Source of the DNA: Butyrivibrio sp. MC2021
Lineage (GTDB): Bacteria > Bacillota > Clostridia > Lachnospirales > Lachnospiraceae
Length of the DNA: 64,000 bases
Direction of reading: 5' to 3'
Assembly: GCF_000621605.1 (NCBI RefSeq)
Contig: NZ_JHXX01000003.1
Span: forward strand, 248,001-312,000
Below the pieces are notes generated by a model. That model saw only the letters and a program-made list of their open reading frames with translations. It was not told where the DNA came from and searched no databases. Of the stretch, positions 26,307 through 35,200 are shown piece after piece (position 1 is the first letter of the stretch; each line of letters opens with the position of its first letter). The position numbers and the translations under genes were made by a program.

Positions 26307-27044
26307 TTATAATACTTTGGAGAGGAAGTCCTGAAGACGCTTACTCCGGGGATGGTCGAAGAACTCGTCGGGAGTGTTCTCCTCCAGGATCTTGCCTTCG
26401 TCCACGAAGAGTACCTTGGTGGCAACTTCTCTTGCAAAGCCCATCTCATGGGTTACAACCACCATGGTCATGCCGTCATCGGCAAGCTGCTTCATAACGT
26501 CAAGAACCTCTCCTACCATCTCTGGATCCAGAGCTGAGGTGGGTTCATCAAAAAGCATCATCTCGGGATTCATGCACAGTGAACGCACAATGGCGATTCG
26601 TTGCTTCTGTCCGCCGGACAAGGATGCGGGATAAACATCCGCCTTATCCAGAAGATTAACCCTCTCAAGAAGCTCTGTGGCTTTCTTCCTGGCCTCCGCT
26701 TCACTCATAACCTTGAGCTTCACAGGAGCCAAAATGATATTCTGCATAATTGTCAGGTTGTTGAAAAGGTTAAAGTTCTGGAACACCATTCCCATGCGTT
26801 CCCTTACTTTATTGATATTTACTCCGGGAGCAGTAATGTCCTCTCCGTCAAAAATGATCTGGCCGGAGGTTGGACGCTCAAGCAGGTTGAGGCACCTTAG
26901 AAAGGTACTTTTTCCGGAGCCTGAAGGTCCTACTATAACTATTTTTTCTCCCTTGTTGATCTCGTAATTGATGCCATCGAGGACATGGGATGTGGTGCCG
27001 TCGGCATTCTTAAATTCTTTGTGAAGGTTTTTAACGGTTATCAC
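26307..27044 (-). CDS. glnQ: Polar amino acid ABC transporter ATPase
   Basis: 245 residues, typical length. Walker [11 protein letters not shown]-loop MVFQNFNLF, signature [11 protein letters not shown], Walker [16 protein letters not shown] and the HEMGFA switch are all intact and characteristic of the GlnQ/HisP group. It energises the permease encoded immediately upstream, overlapping it by 14 bp. The substrate (glutamine, cystine, lysine or other) cannot be read from the ATPase, so the symbol is generic. Confidence 0.93.
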   Translation of the reverse strand: MITVKNLHKEFKNADGTTSHVLDGINYEINKGEKIVIVGPSGSGKSTFLRCLNLLERPTSGQIIFDGEDITAPGVNINKVRERMGMVFQNFNLFNNLTIMQNIILAPVKLKVMSEAEARKKATELLERVNLLDKADVYPASLSGGQKQRIAIVRSLCMNPEMMLFDEPTSALDPEMVGEVLDVMKQLADDGMTMVVVTHEMGFAREVATKVLFVDEGKILEENTPDEFFDHPRSKRLQDFLSKVL

Positions 27045-27717
27045 TCTTGCGCATCCTCCTTTCCAATCTGTCCAGAAGTATGGTCAGCAGCTTGATGATT
27101 ATGAAGTAGATAACTGCCGCACCGATAAGGGGCATAAAAGCATCATAGGTTCTGGATGCGATCTGATTGGCAACGCGGGTAAGATCCGCAAGGCTTACAT
27201 ATCCCACAATGGCTGTCTCTTTTATCAGAGTGATGAACTCATTACCCAATGGAGGAATGACGTTCTTGATAGCCTGTGGAAGTATGATATAACGCATTGT
27301 CGCGGCCTTTGAAAGACCAAGGCTTCTTCCTGCCTCCATCTGTCCCTTGTCCACCGCCAGGATGCCGCCTCTGACAATCTCTGCCACATAGGCACCGGAG
27401 TTGATACCGAAGGAAAGGGATGCAACCAGTATTCCGTTGTTGGAGGATGCCATGATGATGAACCACATGATAAGGAGCTGGAGCACGCTGGGTGTTCCTC
27501 TTATCACATCGATGTAGATCGAAGCAATATAATTAAAGATTGTAGGTGATCCATCTTCTTTGTTGGAAAGCTTCATAAGTGCTAAAACAGTTCCGATGAT
27601 GATACCAAGGATGGCGGAAAAGATCGCGATCTCAATGGTGATACCAAGTCCTGAAAGATAAAGCTTCCATCTGTCGCCTGTTATAAAGGCCGCTGCAAAA
27701 CGTTCTGATAATGTCAT
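27031..27717 (-). CDS. Polar amino acid ABC transporter permease
   Basis: 228 residues of the HisM/GlnP type. About five membrane helices are seen and the EAA loop is [20 protein letters not shown], which contacts the ATPase. Another typical segment is [16 protein letters not shown]. It starts 3 bp after the binding-protein stop codon and overlaps the ATPase gene, so the three genes form one operon. A single permease gene implies a homodimeric channel. Confidence 0.93.
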   Translation of the reverse strand: MTLSERFAAAFITGDRWKLYLSGLGITIEIAIFSAILGIIIGTVLALMKLSNKEDGSPTIFNYIASIYIDVIRGTPSVLQLLIMWFIIMASSNNGILVASLSFGINSGAYVAEIVRGGILAVDKGQMEAGRSLGLSKAATMRYIILPQAIKNVIPPLGNEFITLIKETAIVGYVSLADLTRVANQIASRTYDAFMPLIGAAVIYFIIIKLLTILLDRLERRMRKSDNR

Positions 27718-27720
27718 TTA

Positions 27721-28470
27721 TTATTCTCCAATGTACTGCTGAACAAGCTTGTCATATGTGCCGTCTGCCTTGAGCTCTGCAAGAGCGTTGTTGATCTTGT
27801 CTGCAAGCTCTGTGTCTCCCTTAGGAAGAGCGATAGCGTAGTCCTCCTGCTCGAAGCCGAAGGCTGTACCGTCGATTACATCAACCTTATCGGAAAACTG
27901 AGCGCCGAATACTGCTGCAGGATTCTTGTCTACGATAACGCAGTCAACACGTCCGTTGTTCAGGTCGTTAACAGCATCTACAGCTTTATTATACGCTGAA
28001 ACGTCAGCTCCCTCAATTTCATCTGCGATAAATTCGCCGGTTGTTCCAAGCTGAACGCCGATCTTCTTGCCAACAAGGTCATCTGCTGTGGCAATGGCTG
28101 ATCCCTTGGGAACGATAACTGCCTGAACAGCCTCGTAGTAAGGAGTTGAGAAATCAACCATGTTCTTACGCTCTTCTGTAACTGTCATGCCTGCGATGGC
28201 AACATCGATCTTGCCGCCGATGGATGAAACCAGTGAATCGAACTCCATATCCTGGATCTGAACTTCCATGCCCATCTTCTCGCCGATGGCCTTGATAAGA
28301 GCGATGTCAAATCCGTCAGGCTTGCCATCGTCGCCAACGTACTCAAAAGGCGGGAATGCTGCGTTGGTTCCTACTGTGAGGGTTCCGCCGGACTTAGCGC
28401 TGCCGCAGCCTGCTAAAAAGCTCATTACCATGGTCATTACTACAACTAAAGTTAAAAGTTTCTTCTTCAT
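27721..28470 (-). CDS. Amino acid ABC transporter substrate-binding lipoprotein
   Basis: 249 residues from the ATG at 28470, chosen for its GGAGGA site and because the protein then begins with a lipoprotein signal MKKKLLTLVVVMTM and lipobox FLAGC. The mature part is a family 3 solute-binding protein: AAFPPFEYVGDDGKPDGFDIAL and IAGMTVTEERKNMVDFSTPYY-type segments form the ligand cleft, including the Arg that binds the alpha-carboxylate. First gene of the importer operon. Ligand identity is uncertain among polar amino acids. Confidence 0.93.
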   Translation of the reverse strand: MKKKLLTLVVVMTMVMSFLAGCGSAKSGGTLTVGTNAAFPPFEYVGDDGKPDGFDIALIKAIGEKMGMEVQIQDMEFDSLVSSIGGKIDVAIAGMTVTEERKNMVDFSTPYYEAVQAVIVPKGSAIATADDLVGKKIGVQLGTTGEFIADEIEGADVSAYNKAVDAVNDLNNGRVDCVIVDKNPAAVFGAQFSDKVDVIDGTAFGFEQEDYAIALPKGDTELADKINNALAELKADGTYDKLVQQYIGE

Positions 28471-28525
28471 AATTTTTTCCTCCTGTTTATGCATAAATTC
28501 TGTATATTTATTCATATTTATGTAT

Positions 28526-28554
28526 AATATAACAGTGATAGTAAAATTTATCAA
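28526..28554 (-). promoter_or_regulatory. Promoter of the amino acid importer operon
   Basis: Minus strand TTGATA (28549-28554), 17-bp spacer, TATATT (28526-28531); an overlapping TATTAT gives a 19-bp alternative. It lies 56 bp before the start codon. Confidence 0.6.
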
Positions 28555-28583
28555 GAGGAAGTTTAAAATTTATCAATTTCTTC

Positions 28584-29055
28584 GGTTTACCTCCCTGGCT
28601 CCGGCGTATCGTGAGAGGCGGAAGTTATTCGCAGCGTCCATAGTCCGTGCTTACCTTCCAAGGACGCTGCACCATGGGGAAATATAAATTACTCGCATCA
28701 AGGGGGCCGGGATACCTGCCGGGCTACGGCGCACCATGGAAGGGCGCAAATTATTCGCATCGTCCGGCTCAGTGATTTAGGGCACTTCAGCCAGCCATCC
28801 AGGCTCATTTCGCGTTGCTCAGAGCAATCGCCTGAATGTCAGTCTGAAGCGCTCCTAAATCATCATCGCCTCCCGAATGTCTCATAATTTCCACCCTCCC
28901 ATGGTGCGCCGTAGCCCGGTAGGTATCCCTCACCTAAGATTGTAGAGAATTTCTACCCTCACATGGCACATCGTCCTCGGCAGGTAAGCACTCACTGGAT
29001 AGCGCTAATATTTTCCACTCTCCTATGATGCACCGGAGTCCCGGGAGATAAATCC
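28584..29055. repeat. 472-bp giant imperfect hairpin made of 3+3 mirrored ~62-bp repeats
   Basis: No gene is visible between 28471 and 29447; this element fills the middle. The left arm holds three tandem copies starting near 28584, 28647 and 28709; the right arm holds the inverted copies in reverse order near 28899, 28957 and 29015. The best pair (28709-28739 with 28899-28929) matches at 30 of 31 positions and contains the CGGCGCACCATGG core. The centre forms further stems: 28774-28790 with 28844-28861, CAGGC/GCCTG at 28800 and 28830, and an apex TTGCT-CAG-AGCAA at 28815-28827, almost exactly the midpoint. The whole segment can therefore fold as one hairpin. It is more GC-rich than its surroundings. 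It could be a structured RNA, a dsRNA-like transcript, or a palindromic DNA element; see findings. Confidence 0.85.
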
Positions 29056-29335
29056 TCAACTGAGAGTAGGAAGGGTTTTCGCCATCCTTTGGTGCAATGA
29101 AGAAGAGGGAAGGAAGTCACTATTATTTTTTTAAAGCGGGCATGAAGCCAATAAACTGTGAATGGTAACTATTTGTTCATCATCATCCTAGATTTTTAGT
29201 GCTCAAAATTATAACATTAACTACGTATGAAACTACAGACAACGCACATTGTTCATTTGCTTACGTATGGTCTTTTTTAATTATTTGTTAATAATTTTTT
29301 CAACACGAAAATGATAGAATATACGTGGTAAAAAT

Positions 29336-29408
29336 GCGACTTAAGAGGGCTGCTGATTGATAATAATCCTCATTATTTTTGGGGAATATTACACAATTAT
29401 TAAGTCGC
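29336..29408 (+). other. Leader stem closing a 55-base loop upstream of the CHAP/BIG_2 gene
   Basis: GCGACTTAA (29336-29344) and TTAAGTCGC (29400-29408) are perfect inverted copies in the probable 5' leader, 40 bp before the start codon. A structured leader is possible, but no known riboswitch core is recognisable. The remainder of 29056-29447 is A/T-rich with nothing else I can support. Confidence 0.35.
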
Positions 29409-29447
29409 CTTGTATGTTGTGTGTGGGAAATTAAAGGAGGTTATTGA

Positions 29448-32204
29448 ATGTATTGTAGGAAAACACTTGCACTACTTCTGTCCGGATTCTTATGTCTTTC
29501 GGCTTTTTCACCTTCGATCAAGGCTAATGCATATGCGGAAGAAGAACTGATCATGATGGATGCCACTGATGAGGAACCAGGTATTCAAGACGAGCTGATT
29601 GAGGAGGATGACCCAAGTGCATTCCCGGAAGAGGAGTGCGAAATCATAGAAGATGAGGGAGAATTAGCTGCATATGGAACAAATTCCGGCAATGTGCAGG
29701 CCAGAATGAGAGAGGTTTGCGGCCCACTTGTCGGAACAAATTTCACTCCCTTTACATATACACTAAACGGTGCATGGAAGGCCGAAGGATGTCAGGGATT
29801 TGTAATGCATATGTCAGATAGGATATTTGGCGGAAGCAGATTCTCAAATCCAAGTGCCTTCATCATGTGGGACGGTCAGACTAATTTCAATAATCTGGCG
29901 AATTTCATAAAGACCAATGCCAGACCCGGTGACATTTTACGTTTTTATTCCAATTCAAATGGAATGAATGCGCATAGTGTGATTCTTTATAGCGTTGATT
30001 CGGATTCAATAACATACTACGAGTCACAGGGAATTAATGAATCACAAAATAAAGTATTTTATACCACAAAAACATATTCATATCTGCAGAATTATTACTC
30101 ATCACGTTGTGACGGGTACTTCATTTATCAGGCCAATGATAATGTATATAATGCAGTACGCCCTCAAGGAACCGGCGGTGAAAACCCACCGGTAGAAAAG
30201 CCATTTCATGATTATACGGTTTCGAACTTATCTCAAACAGATGTTAAGCTATATGTACAATGCGACAATCCGAACGGTCAAAAATTCGGAAATGTCGGAA
30301 TCGTAATCACAGGCCCCGGAGGGCCCTTTGAAAAGACCGAGTATTCGGGATATTCCAGAACTCCTTATTTGGAAATCTGGTATGAATTTAAGAAAGAAGT
30401 AAACGCAGGAGGCTTGCAGCCCAATTCTACATATCAATGGTATATTTGGGCTGATCGCGGAGGAACAGTTTTTACTTCTGAAACAAAGACTTTTACAACT
30501 CTTCCAATTGACGTAACCGGAGTAACCCTCAACAAATCCAGCGTAACAATAAAAGAGAAGGAAACAACTGCCTTAACAGCAACAATTTCTCCTTCCAACG
30601 CTTCCAACAAATTCGTTAGCTGGTCAAGCAGCAACACTGCAGTTGCAACAGTTGACGGAAATGGCGTGGTTACCGGTGTTAAAGCGGGAACAGCAACAAT
30701 TACCGTTAAGACGGTCGACCAGGGCAAAACAGCTTCCTGTACCGTCAATGTTTTACCCAATACAATAGCGGTAACAGGAGTAAGTCTTAATAAGTCAGCC
30801 ATCACACTTAAGGCAGGTGCTCAGGAAACTCTTACAGCAACTGTAGCTCCTTCCAATGCGACCAATAAGAACGTGACCTGGTCCAGCAGCAATACTTCAA
30901 TCGCAACCGTTTCAGATAACGGTGTTGTAACTGCAAAGGCATCAGGAACAGCAACAATTACTGTAAAAACAGCAGACGGTGGCAAAACAGCTTCCTGCAC
31001 AGTAACAGTTCCTGTAAATGTTACCGGAGTAACCCTCAACAAGACAGAGCTCAACATGGAAGTAGGATTTTCCTATAATCTCACAGCAACAGTTGCTCCT
31101 TCCAATGCTTCTGACAAATCGGTAACCTGGTCCAGTGACAAGACTTCTGTTGCAACCGTTAATTCAAACGGTAATGTCACAGCAGTTTCAGAAGGAATCG
31201 CATACATAACCGTCACTACCAAGGATGGCAACAAGACTGCAAAATGTAAGGTTACAGTAGGCGACGTTACAGTAGCCGTAACCGGAATTACTTTAAATAC
31301 AGATATAGCATCTGTTCCTGTTAACGGACAGGTTGCTCTGACTGCCAAGGTGGCACCCTCCAATGCAACAGACAAGAGCGTTATCTGGGGAAGCAGCAAT
31401 GTTTCCGTTGCAGAAGTTGACAAAAACGGTATTGTAACCGGTGTAAAGGCCGGAACTGCTACTATCACAGCCACAACTGTGGACGGCGGATTCTCAGCTT
31501 CCTGTACAGTGACAGTAAGAGCTACCGATGATCCCGGTGATGACCCCGGCATGGTTCAGGAGATCTTTATCTCAGGAACACTCAAAGCAGATAAGGCTGT
31601 AGATTCCTGGAAGAGCTCCGACAAGACCATCGCCACCGTTTCTAAGACCGGCAACAAGACCTGTAAGGTTACAGCAAAGAGCACCGGTACTGTTACCATC
31701 ACAGCCTATAAGAGCGGACGTGCTTTTGAGACTTTTGAAGTTAAAGTTGAGATGCCTGTATTCGAAAATCTTACAATAGGCCAGGGAAATAAGCTTACTT
31801 TCAATGTATATAATCATCTGACAGGCACCACAACAGAGGTGACACCTGACAGGCTTACATCATCCAATAAAAAAGTCCTTACCATCGATGAAAACGGTAT
31901 TGCAACCATCAAGAAAAATGGTAAGGTGACCATCACCGCTTATTACGGAAAAAAGAAGATTACAGGTAAATTCGTTATTACTAATCCTGTTATCAAGCAG
32001 AGCAGTGTAAAGGTTGCCAAAGGAAAGAGCAAACTTCTTACCATCAACAACTCTGAATTTAAAGGATATAAGCTGGAAGTCAGCCATCCTGACCGCATCA
32101 GCGTATCATCCGACGGCACCGTTACAAGAATAAGCAAAGGAACAGCTTATGTATATCTGACAATAGACGGTGTGACCTACGATAAGTGCAAGATAACTAA
32201 TTAA
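29448..32204 (+). CDS. Secreted CHAP-like amidase/peptidase with BIG_2 repeats
   Basis: 918 residues. Signal peptide about 1-28, then an acidic segment (about 30-75). A papain-like CHAP/NlpC-type domain at about 80-235 has likely catalytic Cys115 (EGCQGF), His176 (NAHSVILY) and Glu192 (YYESQG), with the typical RPGDILRFY strand between. A fibronectin-like or linker domain (about 250-345) precedes four BIG_2 domains starting near 355, 441, 524 and 610 (each VTGVTLN or similar, SWSSSNT, ATIT), and two degenerate ones to the end. CHAP enzymes cleave peptidoglycan cross-bridges or stem peptides. No membrane or sortase anchor is seen. A strong AAAGGAGG site precedes the ATG. Peptidoglycan remodelling is likely; cleavage of other peptides is possible. 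Confidence 0.82.
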   Translation: MYCRKTLALLLSGFLCLSAFSPSIKANAYAEEELIMMDATDEEPGIQDELIEEDDPSAFPEEECEIIEDEGELAAYGTNSGNVQARMREVCGPLVGTNFTPFTYTLNGAWKAEGCQGFVMHMSDRIFGGSRFSNPSAFIMWDGQTNFNNLANFIKTNARPGDILRFYSNSNGMNAHSVILYSVDSDSITYYESQGINESQNKVFYTTKTYSYLQNYYSSRCDGYFIYQANDNVYNAVRPQGTGGENPPVEKPFHDYTVSNLSQTDVKLYVQCDNPNGQKFGNVGIVITGPGGPFEKTEYSGYSRTPYLEIWYEFKKEVNAGGLQPNSTYQWYIWADRGGTVFTSETKTFTTLPIDVTGVTLNKSSVTIKEKETTALTATISPSNASNKFVSWSSSNTAVATVDGNGVVTGVKAGTATITVKTVDQGKTASCTVNVLPNTIAVTGVSLNKSAITLKAGAQETLTATVAPSNATNKNVTWSSSNTSIATVSDNGVVTAKASGTATITVKTADGGKTASCTVTVPVNVTGVTLNKTELNMEVGFSYNLTATVAPSNASDKSVTWSSDKTSVATVNSNGNVTAVSEGIAYITVTTKDGNKTAKCKVTVGDVTVAVTGITLNTDIASVPVNGQVALTAKVAPSNATDKSVIWGSSNVSVAEVDKNGIVTGVKAGTATITATTVDGGFSASCTVTVRATDDPGDDPGMVQEIFISGTLKADKAVDSWKSSDKTIATVSKTGNKTCKVTAKSTGTVTITAYKSGRAFETFEVKVEMPVFENLTIGQGNKLTFNVYNHLTGTTTEVTPDRLTSSNKKVLTIDENGIATIKKNGKVTITAYYGKKKITGKFVITNPVIKQSSVKVAKGKSKLLTINNSEFKGYKLEVSHPDRISVSSDGTVTRISKGTAYVYLTIDGVTYDKCKITN

Positions 32205-32220
32205 ATAAAATCAGCCACAG

Positions 32221-32250
32221 AAAAAGCCCGCAGGAAACTGCGGGCTTTTT
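32221..32250. terminator. Bidirectional terminator between two convergent surface-protein genes
   Basis: AAAAAGCCCGCAG pairs with CTGCGGGCTTTTT around a 4-base loop. It lies 17 bp after the CHAP/BIG_2 stop and 10 bp after the opposing gene's stop, and has A and T runs on both sides. Confidence 0.9.
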
Positions 32251-32259
32251 CTCCCGGGA

Positions 32260-35200
32260 CTAATTTTGGTTGAGATTAAGTGGTAGCACTTTGAAGGTGA
32301 CAGCCTTAAAGCCCCCGAACACTCCTTTGCCCCGGATTACCGCAGTGGCAGTTCCAACACTTTTATTATTTTTGTAGTAAGAAATCGTATAGTCCGTACC
32401 ATAAACAAGCTCCTTCCCCTTATATTTCGCGGAAATAAATCCTGCAGATCCCGGGGAAGCACCATTGGCAGAATAATTCTGATCCTTGATCTTGAATGTG
32501 GCACCGCTGATGCTCTTTTCATATACCCTGAAGAAGGTCCAGTTATAGCCTTTTTCCGTGTAAATCGAATAGTTTCCCTTGGGATATAACTTGACATACA
32601 ACTCTGTTCCCGCAGGAATGATATCCTTCTTAAGGTCAACCTCATCCCCGGGTTTTGCATATCTGCCGCTGTTCAAATAGGACTTTGTATCCTTGTCATA
32701 TTCAAGTAATCTAACGTACTGATTGTAATGCACGGTGTAGGTATAGTCTTTGCCGTTAACAAGGGCTTTTCCGCTGGCATCTGTCACAGTGAGCTTGGGC
32801 TTGCAGATACCTGTGGCGTTCTTCTGCTTAATATCTCCCGCTCTCAAAAATACGGATTCCAGGCGGCCCTTCTCGATGGTAAATCTGTACTCTGCGCTTC
32901 CCTTATAATTTCTCTTAAATTTAATCTTCAGAAGACCGGTGTTCTCACCAACCACCTTGTTGGCGCCATAGGAAAGTACATAGTCCTTGCCTGAGGAAAG
33001 AAGATCATATCCGCCTCTGGCGTTTCTTCCGTAGACCTCAGCTGCAGGCTTAACGCCGCCCTTGAGGTAATAGTAGTGTTCATTCACAATTACCGCCAGC
33101 TTGGCGCTCTGACCTGAAAGCAGACTGTCTTTGGCTTCTGAGCTGCTCTTTCTTGTCACAAAAACAATATCCTCACCGGACAAAGATGCAGCGGTTATCT
33201 TAAAGGTCTTTTTCACAATTCCTGTGTATTTACCAAGGCCTGTAAAGATCATAGTGGCGGTTCCCACGCCGGTATTATTCTGATACTCCAGCCTGTAGTC
33301 GGTTCCCTCCTTAAGGAGACTTTCCGGGTCCCCGGTCTTGGAAGAATAAACCTTAATCTCCTGCTTTATCTCTTTTCCGTCCTCATAGGGTAAAGATGCC
33401 TCGATGCCGGAAAATGTCATCTTTGAAAGAGGAGTTACTACTTCTTTATCTGTATCAGGGCCCTTTTCCTCTGAGATCACTTCCTTGAAGTAAATGGTTC
33501 CTGTAAATGCACCTTTGCCTGAAATGCCGATGGTATAAACTCCGGGAGCAATAAGCGCATCCTGCTCCGATACCTTTTTATCATCATCCGTCACAGGATA
33601 AATGTACTCATAATCGGTTCCCTCCTTGAGGGCCTTCATTTTGCCGGAGAGGTTGGCCTTCAGGGTGATCTTGCCCTTATGCTTCTTTCCGTTTGGTGCA
33701 AAATAAAGCTCCTTCGAGTTCATAACAAGATTACCTGCTGCCAGCTCTTTTTCCAGATCAAAAGGAAGAATCTTGAAGTTATCCTCAAGCTTTCCGCTGA
33801 CTCTGCCCTTGAACTTAATGATCAGGGTGGCGGTTCCCGGCTTAACATTGTTCTTGTAGCTGACGGTGTAGTCCACATCGGGAGTAAGGGCATAGGTGTA
33901 TACGAATACCTTCACCTCAGGACATGTAACCGCCTTACCAGTATAGGTCTTGGTGGGCTTGTGATAGATCCAGGGTTTGTAGGGCAGCTGCTCCGGATAT
34001 TCTATTCCAAGTTCCTCGCGGATTTCCGGAGTAACATCCCCGAAATCGGCCTCCGTAGGCACCATTTTGAAGTTGGCGTAAATCCTGATATCTGCGGTTA
34101 CAGGCTTGTCAAAATCATAGGCATCAAAGCTGCTACTTCCTGAAGAATACCAGCAGATGAACTTGTAGCCTTCCTTAACGGGATCCGCGGGCTTTTCTAT
34201 CTTGTCTCCGTGATTTACCACATAATCCGCAATAGTCTTGCCATCGCATATTATCTTGACCGAGTGTGTCATCCTTGTCCACTTTGCATATAAGGTAAAG
34301 TCTCCCTCATACCTGTAATCATCATCTCCGGATGCGGGATCTGTGAGGGCCTTATCGTAATACCAGCCCCCGAACTTCCAGCCCTCTCTTGTAGGCTTTG
34401 CAAGCTCAGTAAGGTGCAGATAATGTTTTGTTGTGTCTATTACCAGATCCTCAAGCTCCAGATCGCAGCCGGTGTCATATTTTACTCTGAGCTGTTCCTT
34501 GACCCACCTTGCATAGAAGGACATGGGACTAGTGAGAATAACATCATAGAGTTTAGCATATTTTCCCAACACGCCGTCAACGGTGGGGGACTGGCTCCAC
34601 CCCTGCATGGAATAGCCTTCTCTTTTGAAAGTCTTGTAAATATATGGATTCTGGCCGTAACGGGACTGAACAACCTCCGGGTCACTTCCGTTTTGAGGGT
34701 AAAAAGTCACATCAATGGGATTGCCCACATAAACTATATAAATTGTGGTGTCCTCCACGAGAGGAGTTATAAAGTCATATCCTGAATATCGCCCGTTTTC
34801 ATCATAATAACTGACTTGTATTGAATATCCCTCACGCTTCGGAACATCAGGCATCTTGGGCACAGATCCGGCCTCGATCACCTGGGTGTCAATCACCTCA
34901 TTTTCCTTATAATAGTCATATTCAACAAAGGTAACTGTTATTTTTGCAGCTTCTCCGTAGCCGATGAAATTGGGGTTAAACCGCTCTATGGACAGTTTTT
35001 GAGCCTTCTTGGCATCTGAAAGCTTTATCCAGGAAAGCTTGTTCTTAGGATAGTAAATATCTGGAACAGATGTAATCTTCGAAGATTCCCAGGTGACTCC
35101 CCTGGGAATATCTCCGTTGAAAGTAACCTTTTTTACACCGGAATTCTCAAAAGCATCCCAGTAAACAAGATCCACGTTTGCAGGAATATCCACCTCCGTA

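Noticed and set aside
28600..29050. Coding gene in the gap between the amino acid importer and the CHAP/BIG_2 gene
   Set aside because: No frame with a ribosome site and protein-like composition; the segment is explained by the mirrored repeats.
29300..29447. c-di-GMP riboswitch upstream of the CHAP/BIG_2 gene
   Set aside because: Considered because of the many c-di-GMP genes, but the conserved core of neither class is present.
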